64,000 nucleotides of DNA, from positions 1 through 64,000 of the forward strand of contig SFQY01000001.1 of the NCBI GenBank assembly GCA_004562395.1. Direction: 5' to 3'. Source of the DNA: a bacterium. Lineage in GTDB: Bacteria; Bacillota; Clostridia; Oscillospirales; Oscillospiraceae. Positions 1 to 9,282 of the stretch are shown piece after piece. The notes under the pieces were generated by a model that saw only the letters and a program-made list of their open reading frames with translations, did not search any database and was not told where the DNA came from. Both the position numbers and the translations under genes were made by a program. Numbering within the stretch: the stretch's first letter is position 1; each line of letters starts with the position of its first letter.

Positions 1-231
1 GGGGGTGTCAAAGACTACCTCCGGCTTGGCGTGAATGTCGATCATGCCCTTTTCGATGCACTTGTGGTAGCGCACCATGCGCTGCATACCGTGGGACTCA
101 ATGCCGTACAGGTCAGAGGTCAGCAGCACGTCCTGAATAATGTCCGCTTCGGCTTCGGTAAAGCCGAACTTCTGAAATGCTTCCATGCACAACCGGTGCA
201 GGGTGTCGTAGGACCAATATTGATACGCCAT
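1..231 (-). CDS. Ldh_2-family (malate/L-lactate/ureidoglycolate-type) dehydrogenase, N-terminal part
   Basis: Only the first 77 codons lie in the window; the gene runs off the left edge. The peptide begins MAYQYWSYDTLHRLCMEAF and contains the ESHGMQRMVRYHK segment typical of the N-terminus of the NAD(P)-dependent Ldh_2 family (YlbC/AllD/YiaK-like), which oxidises 2-hydroxy acids to 2-keto acids. It starts at an ATG with AAGGAGG a few bases upstream (about 240-246). It is divergent from an AraC-type regulator gene, so it is probably part of the same sugar-acid-like locus and may be its target. Substrate cannot be told from the N-terminus. Confidence 0.82.
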   Translation of the reverse strand, partial: MAYQYWSYDTLHRLCMEAFQKFGFTEAEADIIQDVLLTSDLYGIESHGMQRMVRYHKCIEKGMIDIHAKPEVVFDTP

Positions 232-422
232 AGCAAAAACCTCCTTAAAAAAGCTATACCATGATTTTCCCGGCAGAAGACGCGCCGCATTCGGAGTACG
301 CTGCTGGCAGCTTTCCGGGGAAATGGGTGTCTTCTGATCGTTTTCACCACCAATGATAAACGATTTGCACGCTCTGTGCAAGGAACTATTCTACGAAATC
401 AAGAAACTATATTACAATTCTT

Positions 423-451
423 TTGCAAATTATTTTATTATGTGCTATGAT
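423..451 (+). promoter_or_regulatory. sigma-A promoter of the AraC-type regulator gene
   Basis: TTGCAA at 423-428, a 17-base spacer and TATGAT at 446-451. The upstream TTG start of the longer open frame lies inside the -35 box, which supports the downstream ATG at 477 as the real start. Confidence 0.6.
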
Positions 452-476
452 TATTTCCGGGAAGGAGCTGATTCGA

Positions 477-1358
477 ATGACATTCAAAGAGGCAATTCTG
501 TCCGCGCCTGGAAAGCAGTCTTTTCACGCACGCTGGTATCAAAACCGCGTTTCACCGGGAAAACGGCCATATATTGCCCATTCTCACCCCGCGATCGAAT
601 TTGGTTATTTTAAAGATTGCTACGGTACCTTCACGCTAAAAGATAAACAATATTCCATTGAACCCGGTGATATTTTTATTTTCAGGAGCAATGAACAGCA
701 TCACGTCACAGAAATTCTCGGCGAGAAGGATATCATTTCCATGGGCTTTCATTTCTTCCCGGATTTTTTTTGGTCCCACAGCAATGACGCCTTTGACGCC
801 AAGTATGTGCAGATTTTCTCCCCCAAGAACAAGCATTTCGAAAACCGTCTGGAACGGAATTCAACGGTTACAAATCAGATTCGGGAGCTGCTGGAAAAGA
901 TTCACGAAGAATTTGAAACGCAGTCGGAGGACTACGGGCTGATGATCAAATCGTATCTGATCGCGATTCTGATCCTGGTGATCCGCCAGAATGGGTTGGA
1001 TGCCTCCGGTGAATTGGAATCGAACCTGAATATCACCAGTGAAAACATCCGCCGTATTCAGCGGGTAATGGACTATATTGACCAGCATATCACCGATGAA
1101 CTGACGCTGAAAACCCTCTCCTCCGTTGCCAATATGAGCACATCATATTTTTCCCAGCTTTTCAAGGAGCTCAACGGCTTTTCCTCCTGGGACTACATCA
1201 TCTCCAAGCGGATTGACCTGGCACAGAAGCTGCTGCTCTCGGGAAACGACTCCATTTACAGCATCGCTCTGCAAAGCGGTTTCAACAACACCACGAATTT
1301 CTACAAGGCCTTCAAAAAGCTGACGGGTGTCCCCCCGTCCACTTACCGCAAAAATTAA
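477..1358 (+). CDS. AraC-family transcriptional regulator with cupin sensor domain
   Basis: A 293-residue one-component regulator. Residues about 30-90 form a cupin-like sensor (HSHPAIEFGYF, then EPGDIFIFRSNEQHHV), as in AraC proteins that bind small sugars or acids. Residues about 195-293 are the double helix-turn-helix DNA-binding domain, including NMSTSYFSQLFKELNG and the closing GFNNTTNFYKAFKKLTGVPPSTYRK. The chosen ATG follows AAGGAG at a normal distance. The gene is divergent from the Ldh_2 dehydrogenase and 44 bases upstream of an IclR gene, with which it is probably co-transcribed. Likely a local activator of the surrounding catabolic genes; the ligand is unknown. Confidence 0.88.
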   Translation: MTFKEAILSAPGKQSFHARWYQNRVSPGKRPYIAHSHPAIEFGYFKDCYGTFTLKDKQYSIEPGDIFIFRSNEQHHVTEILGEKDIISMGFHFFPDFFWSHSNDAFDAKYVQIFSPKNKHFENRLERNSTVTNQIRELLEKIHEEFETQSEDYGLMIKSYLIAILILVIRQNGLDASGELESNLNITSENIRRIQRVMDYIDQHITDELTLKTLSSVANMSTSYFSQLFKELNGFSSWDYIISKRIDLAQKLLLSGNDSIYSIALQSGFNNTTNFYKAFKKLTGVPPSTYRKN

Positions 1359-1402
1359 CTGCCGGACATGCCGGAACGAACGCTGCGTGAGGTGATGATC
1401 CA

Positions 1403-2173
1403 ATGATTCAATCTGTCGGCCGGGCACTGGATATCCTGATGACCGTCTCCGATATGCGCGGAGAACCTGTCACCCTGGGAACCATCGCCCAAAAAACCGG
1501 CATCCATGCCAGCACCTGCGCCCACCTGGTTCAGACCTTGTGTGAAAAAGGGTTCCTGTCCCAGGTATCCCGGACTTCGGGATATATTTTGGGTGCCTAC
1601 GCCTATTACCTGACCCGCTATAAAACATTCCACAAGGAATTGATTGAAACCTGCAATCCCGCGTTGAAATGGATTCAGCGCAGGACCGGCCATACCGCTC
1701 TGCTGGCAATTCTTGTGGAAGGGGAGAAATTTGTTATCAGCTACGCGGAGGACAGCAAATATCTGCTTCATGAGCGCGGAGAGCTGTTCCGCGGCAACCT
1801 GTACAACTCCGCCACAGGGCGGGCCATGCTGTCCACGATGCACCGGGGGGAGCTTGCCAGTCTGGTGCAGAAAATCGGCCTGCCCCGGGAGGAGGACTGG
1901 CCCGGAATTGATTCGCTGAACACCCTGGAAAAGGAGCTTCAGGTGCTGGCCGAAAAGAAAATCGTCTGTATCGAGAACAGCTGCGATCAGCAGTATGATG
2001 CCATTTACGGAATCAGCATCCGGGCCCCCCGGCTGGGTAACTGTGCCGTCGGCCTGCATGTCCGCCAGGAGGCGATTCCCACGGAGGAAGAACAACGTCA
2101 AATCGAGAAGATCCTCCTGGCGGGGACAAGAGAAATCAACCGCCGGCTTCGGTTTGAGAGAGAACTGATGTAG
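1403..2173 (+). CDS. IclR-family transcriptional regulator
   Basis: 256 residues, the usual IclR length. The N-terminal winged helix-turn-helix (residues about 1-65, beginning MIQSVGRALDILMTVSD) is typical of the family, followed by the effector-binding domain (residues about 75-250), which in relatives binds small organic acids. A GAGGTGATG ribosome-binding site precedes the ATG. It follows the AraC gene closely. IclR proteins often repress sugar-acid and aromatic-acid catabolic operons, which fits the neighbouring dehydratase, aldolase and transporter. The inverted repeats in the 9010-9395 intergenic region are candidate binding sites (inference). Confidence 0.9.
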   Translation: MIQSVGRALDILMTVSDMRGEPVTLGTIAQKTGIHASTCAHLVQTLCEKGFLSQVSRTSGYILGAYAYYLTRYKTFHKELIETCNPALKWIQRRTGHTALLAILVEGEKFVISYAEDSKYLLHERGELFRGNLYNSATGRAMLSTMHRGELASLVQKIGLPREEDWPGIDSLNTLEKELQVLAEKKIVCIENSCDQQYDAIYGISIRAPRLGNCAVGLHVRQEAIPTEEEQRQIEKILLAGTREINRRLRFERELM

Positions 2174-2313
2174 CCATGATTCATACCAGGGAACGGGTTC
2201 TGGAATCCTGACAACGAAAATAACGCCTGCTGACCAGCCAAAATTCTATTGTGACACAAGACATTTCTCGCCAAATTAACATATCATAAGTTCAATATGC
2301 GCAAAAAAATTAT

Positions 2314-2360
2314 AAAATCTCCGGAAGGGGCATTGAACCGCGCCCTCTTCCGGAGATTTT
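2314..2360. terminator. bidirectional rho-independent terminator between iclR-like and ABC transporter operons
   Basis: Inverted arms of 14 bases (AAAATCTCCGGAAG at 2314-2327 and its complement at 2347-2360). On the minus strand the stem runs into TTTTATAATTTTTTT. It lies between converging genes, directly after the stop of the last transporter gene. Confidence 0.8.
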
Positions 2361-2364
2361 CGTT

Positions 2365-3336
2365 TTATTTGGCTTTAACCAGATGGCAGGCCACATAATG
2401 GCCCGGGAGGACCTCCCGTAGTTCAGGCGGATCGTTTTTGCACCGTTCACAGGCCGAGGAACACCGGGAATAGAACCGGCATCCGGGATTGAGGCTGATG
2501 GGATTCGGCACATCACCCTCAAGGACGATCCGCTTCGGTTTGTGATCCGGATCGGCTACGGGGATTGCTGAGATCAGCGCCTTGCTGTAAGGATGCAGCT
2601 GATTGGAAAACAGCTCTTTACAATCCGCAACCTCCACAAGACTGCCCAGATACATGACGCCCACCCGGTCAGACATGTGCCGGACCGCGGGCATGCCATG
2701 GGCAATAAACAGGTAGGCAACCCCAAGGTCACGCTGCAGGTCCTTCAGAAGGTTCAAAATCTGAGACTGAACGGAGACATCCAGTGCGGAAACCGGTTCA
2801 TCACAGACAATCAGACGGGGATTCACCGCAAGCGCTCTGGCAATACAGATCCTCTGGCGCTGACCGCCTGAGAATTCATGGGGATATTTCCGCATTTCCC
2901 GTTCGCTCAGCCCGACCCGGTTCAGAAGATCCGCCACACGTCTGGTCAGTTCCTCACCGGATGCCAGCTTATGCTTCCGGATCGGCTCCGCGATAATCTC
3001 ATATACCGTCATGCGGGGATTCAGGGAGCCATAGGGGTCCTGGAAAATTATCTGAATCTCTTTGCGCATCTCCCGCATCTCGGTTTTGCTTAGTGTCTGA
3101 AGGTCGCGGCCGTCAAAAATGACCTCTCCCTCCGTCGCGTCCAAAAGACGGAGAATCAGCTTTCCGACGGTGGTTTTTCCGCAGCCTGATTCGCCAACCA
3201 GTCCAAAGGTTTCTCCTCTTCGGATTTCAAAGCTGACTCCGTCCACAGCCTTTACACTGGCGACTTCCTTCTTCAGAATTCCCTTGGTTACCGGAAAATA
3301 CTTTTTCAGATTGTTAACGCGAAGCAACTCATCCAT
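2365..3336 (-). CDS. Peptide/nickel-type ABC transporter ATP-binding protein (OppF/DppF-like)
   Basis: 323 residues. It shows Walker A (GLVGESGCGKTT), the ABC signature (SGGQRQRICIARAL), Walker B (LIVCDEPVSALD) and the C-terminal OppF/DppF extension with clustered cysteines (CRFYSRCSSACERC). The residue after the H-loop histidine is glycine (AHGMPAV) where relatives usually have aspartate, a small deviation. It supplies one of the two ATPase subunits of the importer encoded upstream. It overlaps the preceding dppD-like gene by 8 bases, so the two are translationally coupled. Last gene of the operon. The substrate may not be a peptide, given the sugar-acid neighbours. Confidence 0.92.
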   Translation of the reverse strand: MDELLRVNNLKKYFPVTKGILKKEVASVKAVDGVSFEIRRGETFGLVGESGCGKTTVGKLILRLLDATEGEVIFDGRDLQTLSKTEMREMRKEIQIIFQDPYGSLNPRMTVYEIIAEPIRKHKLASGEELTRRVADLLNRVGLSEREMRKYPHEFSGGQRQRICIARALAVNPRLIVCDEPVSALDVSVQSQILNLLKDLQRDLGVAYLFIAHGMPAVRHMSDRVGVMYLGSLVEVADCKELFSNQLHPYSKALISAIPVADPDHKPKRIVLEGDVPNPISLNPGCRFYSRCSSACERCKNDPPELREVLPGHYVACHLVKAK

Positions 3337-4324
3337 TGGCTGCGTCCTCCTTCCGGTTAACGCTGTTCCAGCAGCGCACTGAATGTGTTCCCTGAACCGT
3401 CATGGGCGGAAGGCCGCCGGCGCGGCACTGCTCGGTGGCATATTTGCATCGGGGCGCAAAGGGACATCCGGCGGGCATATCCGAGAAGTGGGGAACCGTT
3501 CCATCGATGCAGTCCAGCCGCTCCGCGGTACTGTCCATCTGCGGCATGGAATTCAGCAAGCCGATGGTATAGGGATGCCAGGGGTTGTAGAACAGGTCAT
3601 GCACATCCGCAATCTCCATGATGGTTCCGGCGTACATGACCGCTACCCGGTGGCAGATTTCGGCAATGACTCCAAGATCATGGGAGATATACAGGATAGA
3701 CATCCCTGTTTTCTGCTGCAGCTGCACCAGAAGTTCCATAATCTGGGCCTGAATCGTCGGGTCCAGCGCCGTTGTGGGTTCGTCCGCAATCAGGAGCCTG
3801 GGATTGCAGGACAGCGCGATGGCAATCATGACCCGCTGCCGCATTCCTCCGGACATTTCATGGGGATAATTATCGATTCTGCTTTCGGGCAGAGGAATTC
3901 CCACAAATTCCATCATTTCAATGGCCTTTTGTCGGGCTGCCTTTTTATCCAGCTTCTGATGGAGCATAATCGCTTCCTGAATCTGATTGCCGCAGGTATA
4001 CACCGGGTTCAGGCTGGTCATCGGCTCCTGAAAAATCATGGAGATTTTATTGCCCCGGATGTTGTACATTTTTTTACGGGGATACCGAATCAAATCCTCT
4101 CCCTCAAAAAGCGCTTCTCCGCTGAGTATCCTGCTGCCGGTGGCGGGAAGCAATTGCAGCAGCACCTTGGAGGTGACGCTCTTTCCGGAGCCGGATTCGC
4201 CGACCAGTCCCAGAATTTCCCCTTTATAGATGTCAAAGCTGACGTCTCTGGTCTGAGGAAGGTACTTTCCGTTGTATTTGAAGGCAACACTTAAATTCTT
4301 GACTTCCAACAGTTTCTCTTTCAT
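3329..4324 (-). CDS. Peptide/nickel-type ABC transporter ATP-binding protein (OppD/DppD-like)
   Basis: 331 residues. It carries Walker A ([15 protein letters not shown]), the signature ([14 protein letters not shown]), Walker B ([12 protein letters not shown]), the H-loop (SHDLGVIAE) and the oligopeptide-transporter C-terminal extension with cysteines ([15 protein letters not shown]). It pairs with the OppF-like ATPase to drive import through the two permeases. It is separated from the permease gene by 12 bases and is part of the minus-strand operon that begins at the GldA-like dehydrogenase. The family is clear; the transported compound is not. Confidence 0.92.
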   Translation of the reverse strand: MKEKLLEVKNLSVAFKYNGKYLPQTRDVSFDIYKGEILGLVGESGSGKSVTSKVLLQLLPATGSRILSGEALFEGEDLIRYPRKKMYNIRGNKISMIFQEPMTSLNPVYTCGNQIQEAIMLHQKLDKKAARQKAIEMMEFVGIPLPESRIDNYPHEMSGGMRQRVMIAIALSCNPRLLIADEPTTALDPTIQAQIMELLVQLQQKTGMSILYISHDLGVIAEICHRVAVMYAGTIMEIADVHDLFYNPWHPYTIGLLNSMPQMDSTAERLDCIDGTVPHFSDMPAGCPFAPRCKYATEQCRAGGLPPMTVQGTHSVRCWNSVNRKEDAANG

Positions 4325-4336
4325 CGGTTTCCCTCC

Positions 4337-5182
4337 TCAGTCGGCCTTCAGCCGGACGTCCAACGCGTCACGAAGGCCATCGCCAACAAAGTTCAGCGCG
4401 AGAACAACCAGCAGGATCATCAGTCCGGGGATGATGCTAAGCCAGGGCGCCCGGCCCATATACTGCTGGGAGGTTTTCAGAAGGTATCCCCAGCTGGCAT
4501 CCGGCGGCTGAATACCAAGGCCCAAATAGCTCAAAGACGCCTCGGAAATGATGGCCTGGGCCGCGTTCAATGACGCCTGGACGATGATGACCGGTGTCAC
4601 ATTGGGCAGCACATAGCGGACAATGATCTCAAAGTCATTCAGGCCAATGGCCTTTGCCGACTGAACATATTCCATTTCCCGGACGGTCATAACCATGGAA
4701 CGGACGACACGGGCAAAGGCCGGCGTAAAGCAGATGCCGATGGCAATAATACAGTTGCGCAGCCCCGAACCCAGGGCGGCGGTAATCGCCAATGCCAGAA
4801 TCATGGTGGGCAGAGACCAGATGGCATCCATCGCGGCAGTAATCACCCGGTCAATTGTCCCCCCATAGTAGCCGGACAGAAGGCCCAGCACCGTGCCCAA
4901 AACCATCGAGATGGCCACGGTAAAAATACCGACGATGATTGTATACTTTGCGCCGTATATCACACGCGCCCACATATCACGGCCCAGATCATCCGTACCG
5001 AAGGGATGCTCCGCGCAGGGCTTAACAAAGGTGCTGGTATAGTCCATGGCATTGGGGTCATCCGTGCCCGAAACCTGCGGCGCGAAGATTGCCACAATCA
5101 CAAGGAGAAGGAGAACCACCATGCCAAGCACCGCCAATTTGTTTTTCAGCAGTTTTCTAAGGGCTTTTTTTCCGTTACTCAT
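4337..5182 (-). CDS. ABC transporter permease, DppC/OppC type
   Basis: About 281 residues from the ATG reading MSNGKKALRKLLKN; an ATG three codons upstream overlaps the dppB stop but is less well placed relative to the AAAGGA motif. An N-terminal transmembrane helix (LAVLGMVVLLLLVIVAIF) is followed by the short extracytoplasmic segment of DppC proteins and the BPD_transp_1 core. The EAA loop is visible near ISEASLSYLGLGIQPP. It forms the membrane channel with the DppB-like subunit encoded immediately upstream. Confidence 0.9.
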   Translation of the reverse strand: MSNGKKALRKLLKNKLAVLGMVVLLLLVIVAIFAPQVSGTDDPNAMDYTSTFVKPCAEHPFGTDDLGRDMWARVIYGAKYTIIVGIFTVAISMVLGTVLGLLSGYYGGTIDRVITAAMDAIWSLPTMILALAITAALGSGLRNCIIAIGICFTPAFARVVRSMVMTVREMEYVQSAKAIGLNDFEIIVRYVLPNVTPVIIVQASLNAAQAIISEASLSYLGLGIQPPDASWGYLLKTSQQYMGRAPWLSIIPGLMILLVVLALNFVGDGLRDALDVRLKAD

Positions 5183-5187
5183 ACCCC

Positions 5188-6144
5188 TCATCCTTTCTTT
5201 GCTGCGACACTGATGCGCGGGTCAATCAGAATGTACAGAATGTCCACAAAGGTATTGATCAGCACTACAATGACCGCAACCACCATGATCATCCCCATGG
5301 CAACGGGATAGTCCCGGTTCAGAATGGAGGTAACAATCGCGCTGCCCATTCCGGGAATGGCAAAGACCGCCTCGGTTACCACCGCGCCGCCGATCAGACG
5401 GCCAATCTGCATAGCGGTAACGGTCAAAACAGGAATCAAAGCATTGCGCATGGCATGCTTCCAGATCACCAAACTGCTGCGCAGACCTTTGGCCTGGGCG
5501 GTCATGATATAGTCCTGCTGCAGCACTTCCAGCAGTGAGGAACGGGTCTGGCGCATCACAGTGGCAGCGAAGCCGAATCCAATGGCGATGCAGGGCAGGA
5601 TGATACAGCGCAGGTTCCCGATGGGATTCTGAGAAAAGGATGTAAATCCGGAGGCCGGAAACAAACCCTTCTGCACAGAGAAATACATGACCAGCAGTAA
5701 CCCCAGCCAGAAAGAAGGCATAGCCACACCCAGCATGGAGACAACACTGCCGATGGTATCGAAAATGCTTCCGCGTTTGACCGCGGACAGCACGCCCAGC
5801 GGAAGCGCGATCAGTACCGAGATCAACATGGACACCAGCGTGATTTCCAAGGTGATGGGAAGCCGCATCTTAATTTTCTGGGCTACCGTCTCAGAGGAAA
5901 CCAGGCTTTCCCCCAGGTCTCCCCGCAGCAAATCCGCCAGCCAGGAAAAATACCGGGTCACAACCGGTTTGTCCAGTCCCATTTTCTCACGCAGCTGCGC
6001 CACATATTCCTCATCGGCGGTCTCTCCGATCAGGCTCATGGTGGCGTCGCCCGGAAGCGCGTTGATCAGAATAAACAGCACAATGCTGATGATCAGCAGC
6101 AGCGGGATGACGGACAGCAATTTCTTCAGGATATTACTAACCAT
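5188..6144 (-). CDS. ABC transporter permease, DppB/OppB type
   Basis: 318 residues with an N-terminal transmembrane helix (LLSVIPLLLIISIVLFILINALPGD), the DppB-type TM_PBP1 N-terminal segment and the transport core including the EAA region (VVTEAVFAIPGMGSAIV). GGAG lies 9-10 bases before the ATG. It is separated from the receptor gene by a 94-base gap holding a strong hairpin on the minus strand, which probably reduces permease expression relative to the receptor. It overlaps the start region of the dppC-like gene. Confidence 0.92.
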   Translation of the reverse strand: MVSNILKKLLSVIPLLLIISIVLFILINALPGDATMSLIGETADEEYVAQLREKMGLDKPVVTRYFSWLADLLRGDLGESLVSSETVAQKIKMRLPITLEITLVSMLISVLIALPLGVLSAVKRGSIFDTIGSVVSMLGVAMPSFWLGLLLVMYFSVQKGLFPASGFTSFSQNPIGNLRCIILPCIAIGFGFAATVMRQTRSSLLEVLQQDYIMTAQAKGLRSSLVIWKHAMRNALIPVLTVTAMQIGRLIGGAVVTEAVFAIPGMGSAIVTSILNRDYPVAMGMIMVVAVIVVLINTFVDILYILIDPRISVAAKKG

Positions 6145-6165
6145 TCTAATCTCCTTTTTAAGAAA

Positions 6166-6201
6166 GGCAAGATGGAGTATGGTTCACAACTCCACCTTGC
6201 C
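6166..6201 (-). terminator. intra-operon hairpin between receptor and permease genes (attenuator)
   Basis: A 13-base-pair stem on the minus strand (GGCAAGGTGGAGT with ACTCCATCTTGCC, one G-U pair) followed by TTTCTT. The plus strand would have a C-A mismatch, so the structure fits the minus transcript. Such hairpins commonly give a high receptor-to-permease ratio in SBP operons. Confidence 0.65.
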
Positions 6202-6238
6202 TCCTGGGGTATGTCTATGTCAGAAAGAAAGCCGCGGG

Positions 6239-7849
6239 TTAATCAGCCAGCCACATTTGAGACAGGTCCCAAGCGCCAAGCGCCAGAGTCGTAAAGTTCT
6301 GGACGCTGTTTGCATAGGCGTCATGACGGGGCATCTGGTACAGGAAAATGGAAGCGCAGTCGTTCAGATAAATCTCCTGGGCCTTATGCAGAACCTCTTT
6401 CTGCTGCTCGGCATCATAGATTCCGCTTAAGCTCTGCAGCAGGGAATTGAACTCTTCTCCCTTGTATGTGGAGTAGTTATTGGCAGAGGTAGCGCCCATG
6501 TTGGTGTTCAGCTGAACATAAGCGTCAACACGGGGAACCGTCATCTTTGCAAGACCCAGCTGACCGGTGTGCTCCGTGGTCCAGATAGATACCCACTCGG
6601 TGCGCTCCATGGACTCCAGAACCAGCGTAATACCGGCAGCGGCCATCTGCTGCTGCAGAACCTGCATAACCGTATTGTCGGGCTCACGGGAGATGCACTG
6701 CATGGTCAGGGTCACGCCATCGGGATAACCGGCTTCCGCCAGCAGGGATTTGGCCTTCTCAACGTCAAAGGAGTAGGGGGTATAGTTGCTGTAGAACCAC
6801 TGACCAGGGTCGCAGGCCCAGTTGCTGGCGAAGCCATATCCGCGTGTAATCACGTTTGCCAGGGCATCCCGGTCAATGGCATAGGCAAGAGCCTGACGGA
6901 CCTTCTGGTTGCTCAGAATCTCGTCGTCGATCTGGCAGAACAGCGTATAGATATCAGAGGTGGCGATTCGCTGCAGAGTAAAATTGGTATTGGACTCCAG
7001 CTGCTCGATGCCGGTGGTGGTCAGATAGTCGGTCAACTGAATATCACCGGCCAGGAGGCTGTTGACCTTGGTGGTCTGATCGGTAATCATGGAAATTTCG
7101 ACGCGGTCAAGGTAAGGCAGCGGCTTTCCGTCCTCGCCGTTCCGATAGTAATCCTTGTTGGCTTCCAGGGCGATGCTGACGCCTTCCACATATTCCGCCA
7201 CCTTGAAAGGACCGGTACCGCAGGCATTGCTGGCCAGATACCCGGCACCCTGAGACAGAGCGGAGGGGGCAATCATCAGACCGGAATAGTTGGTCAGGTC
7301 GGTGATAAAGGTGGAAGAAGGCTGGTTCAGATTGATCTGGACGGTAGCGGGGTCCACAACCTCAACACTTTCAACGCATTTGAGCTCGGAAGCAAAGATG
7401 GCTCCCACATCCGGATTCATGAAATAGTCAAAATTCGCTTTGACCGCGTCGGCATTAAAATCCGTGCCGTCGTGGAACTTAACGTCGGTACGCAGATGGA
7501 AGACAATGGTCGTATCATCCACAACCTCCCAGGATTCCGCCAGACCGCTGACCAGGTTGCCGTTGGAGTCTGCCCGAACCAGGGTCTCGTAGATCTGGCA
7601 GATAACATCATAGTCAGAGTCACGGGCGTTCACTTTGGTCGGATCCAGTGTGGAAAGCAGAATGCCTTTGCCAACCTTCAGCGTACCGCCGCGAACGATA
7701 CCGCCTTCCTCAGCAGGAGCTGCCGCGGTGCTTTCCTTGGCTGCGGGTTTTTCCTCAGCCTGTGTTTTCGTTTCTTCGGATTTGGAACCACAGGCTGCCA
7801 TGGACAGAACCATGACCAGTGCAAGTAAGATGCAAAGTAATTTTTTCAT
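6239..7849 (-). CDS. Extracellular solute-binding lipoprotein, family 5 (DppA/OppA type)
   Basis: 536 residues. The N-terminus is a lipoprotein signal peptide with lipobox LSMAAC (Cys20), followed by a Lys/Glu/Ala-rich linker and an SBP_bac_5 domain. Recognisable family segments are LSTLDPTKVNARDSDYDV, GLAESWEVVDDTTIVFHLR and the KVRQALAYAIDRDALA motif. It is the receptor of the adjacent ABC importer and would be anchored outside the membrane. Family 5 proteins bind peptides, nickel complexes or oligosaccharides, so the class alone does not fix the ligand. It is preceded by the GldA-like gene with a 71-base gap that holds only its ribosome-binding site. Confidence 0.94.
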   Translation of the reverse strand: MKKLLCILLALVMVLSMAACGSKSEETKTQAEEKPAAKESTAAAPAEEGGIVRGGTLKVGKGILLSTLDPTKVNARDSDYDVICQIYETLVRADSNGNLVSGLAESWEVVDDTTIVFHLRTDVKFHDGTDFNADAVKANFDYFMNPDVGAIFASELKCVESVEVVDPATVQINLNQPSSTFITDLTNYSGLMIAPSALSQGAGYLASNACGTGPFKVAEYVEGVSIALEANKDYYRNGEDGKPLPYLDRVEISMITDQTTKVNSLLAGDIQLTDYLTTTGIEQLESNTNFTLQRIATSDIYTLFCQIDDEILSNQKVRQALAYAIDRDALANVITRGYGFASNWACDPGQWFYSNYTPYSFDVEKAKSLLAEAGYPDGVTLTMQCISREPDNTVMQVLQQQMAAAGITLVLESMERTEWVSIWTTEHTGQLGLAKMTVPRVDAYVQLNTNMGATSANNYSTYKGEEFNSLLQSLSGIYDAEQQKEVLHKAQEIYLNDCASIFLYQMPRHDAYANSVQNFTTLALGAWDLSQMWLAD

Positions 7850-7920
7850 GTTTTCCTCCTTAATCTGTTGTTGCGTTTTCTTTTATCGGTACGGAAGCGT
7901 TTGCTCCGACAGATACAATT

Positions 7921-9009
7921 TTATTTCCGAACGAACGCGACAGCCTCCCGGACACGGGGAGCATTCTCTTCGCTGACCCCGCTGTGCTGTACCAGTTCCT
8001 CCTGCAGCTTCGTGAAACCGAAATCGTCCAGAGAAATTCCCATCCCGGCCAATGTAACTGGAACGCCGATTGCCCGGTAGAAGGACCGAACTCTTTCCTG
8101 ATATGCCTCCGGCATGCCGTTGGCGTGGAGCTGCGCCAGAATACCCACGCCGACGATCTCTCCGTGCAGCCAGTCCCTGGTTCCCACATAGCGGCCCCGA
8201 AGCACCTCATTGAAGCCGTGGGCAATGGCAAACCGGGAGCCGGTTCTTCCGGAGAATCCGCCCATATTGCTGATAATACCGGTTGCGGCGATACAGATAT
8301 AAACCGCGTCCTCCAGGCTCTGGCTGACCACCCCGCTGCGGTTATCCAGGTAGGCCTGCTGCCCGCAGGTGAGCAGAATCTCATCACCGGCCTTCGCCAT
8401 GGTATATCCCAGATATTTGGAGATGTCCACATCTGTGTAATTCAGCTGGCTTCGCATGGAACTGTATTCACAGGATTTTGCCATGGCGTCAGCCATACCG
8501 GCAGCCAGGAGCCTTGCCGGAGCATGCGCCAGAATCTGGGTATCCACAAACACCCCGTTTACTTCATCCGAATGATACCGGGTGTGGTCCTGGCAGCCCT
8601 CGCGGTTATAGACAACGGACAAAGCCGCATAGGCCGCACAGGTTGCCGCGCAGGTGGGAACGGTATATACCGCACACCCCAGCAAGGCGGCTACAGCCTT
8701 TACAAGATCCATAACCTTTCCGCCGCCGACACCCATGACGCAGTCGCTGCCGTCCTGACGGACCAGCGCGGCATAAGCGTCAATTTCCTCCGAGGTACAG
8801 AACCCGGAGAAGGAATGCACGCTGAACGGAATCCCCGCCCTGGACAGCCCCGAGGACAATCCCGGCAGTGCCGCGCCCAGGGCTTTTTCACCGCCTATGA
8901 TGCACACACTGTAATGCCCCTTGCGTTTCAGCTCTTCCCCACAGTCCGGAAGAATGTTCGGACCTTGAAAATAATTCCCGGCACCAGAACACATTTTCTT
9001 CTTGTTCAA
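7921..9009 (-). CDS. Iron/zinc-dependent dehydrogenase of the glycerol dehydrogenase (GldA) type
   Basis: About 362 residues from a TTG start preceded by GGAGG nine bases upstream; an ATG five codons later is possible. It shows the nucleotide-binding GVGGGKVMDLVKAVA segment and the expected metal ligands: an Asp near GVFVDTQILAHAPARLLAAGMADA, a His in FAIAHGFNEVLRG and a His in WLHGEIVGVG. The family uses NAD(H) to interconvert secondary alcohols and ketones (glycerol, glycerol-1-phosphate, hydroxy acids). It is the first gene of the minus-strand operon with the ABC importer, suggesting it acts on the imported compound or its product. Confidence 0.85.
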   Translation of the reverse strand: MNKKKMCSGAGNYFQGPNILPDCGEELKRKGHYSVCIIGGEKALGAALPGLSSGLSRAGIPFSVHSFSGFCTSEEIDAYAALVRQDGSDCVMGVGGGKVMDLVKAVAALLGCAVYTVPTCAATCAAYAALSVVYNREGCQDHTRYHSDEVNGVFVDTQILAHAPARLLAAGMADAMAKSCEYSSMRSQLNYTDVDISKYLGYTMAKAGDEILLTCGQQAYLDNRSGVVSQSLEDAVYICIAATGIISNMGGFSGRTGSRFAIAHGFNEVLRGRYVGTRDWLHGEIVGVGILAQLHANGMPEAYQERVRSFYRAIGVPVTLAGMGISLDDFGFTKLQEELVQHSGVSEENAPRVREAVAFVRK

Positions 9010-9072
9010 AGAGAATTCACCTCCCACTCCCCTGCAAAATTTCTTAAAAATAACCAAAAACCGATTCGCTTA

Positions 9073-9130
9073 ATTGAACATTTTGTTATTTACTACCTAA
9101 AATATAAGCCAAAAACCCCCATTGTTCAAT
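9073..9130 (-). promoter_or_regulatory. promoter and paired operator-like sites for the GldA/ABC-importer operon
   Basis: On the minus strand there is TTGAAC (plus-strand 9124-9129), a 17-base spacer and TATATT (9101-9106). ATTGAACA at 9073-9080 and its complement TGTTCAAT at 9123-9130 form an inverted pair; one copy overlaps the -35 and the other lies just downstream of the expected start. The arrangement suits repression by a dimeric regulator such as the IclR or AraC protein of this locus (inference). Confidence 0.6.
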
Positions 9131-9282
9131 AAACTATTGTGCGGAAAACATTAACTATCTTATGTTGTTTCCCCAAACCGCCTGCCCGATTTCCCGGCCG
9201 GTTGTCTACCGAGCGCGCACCCGGACTGATATTTTTTCGTCTTGACAGAAGCGAAAAGACCGGAAGATTCTTCTTGTCCCGT

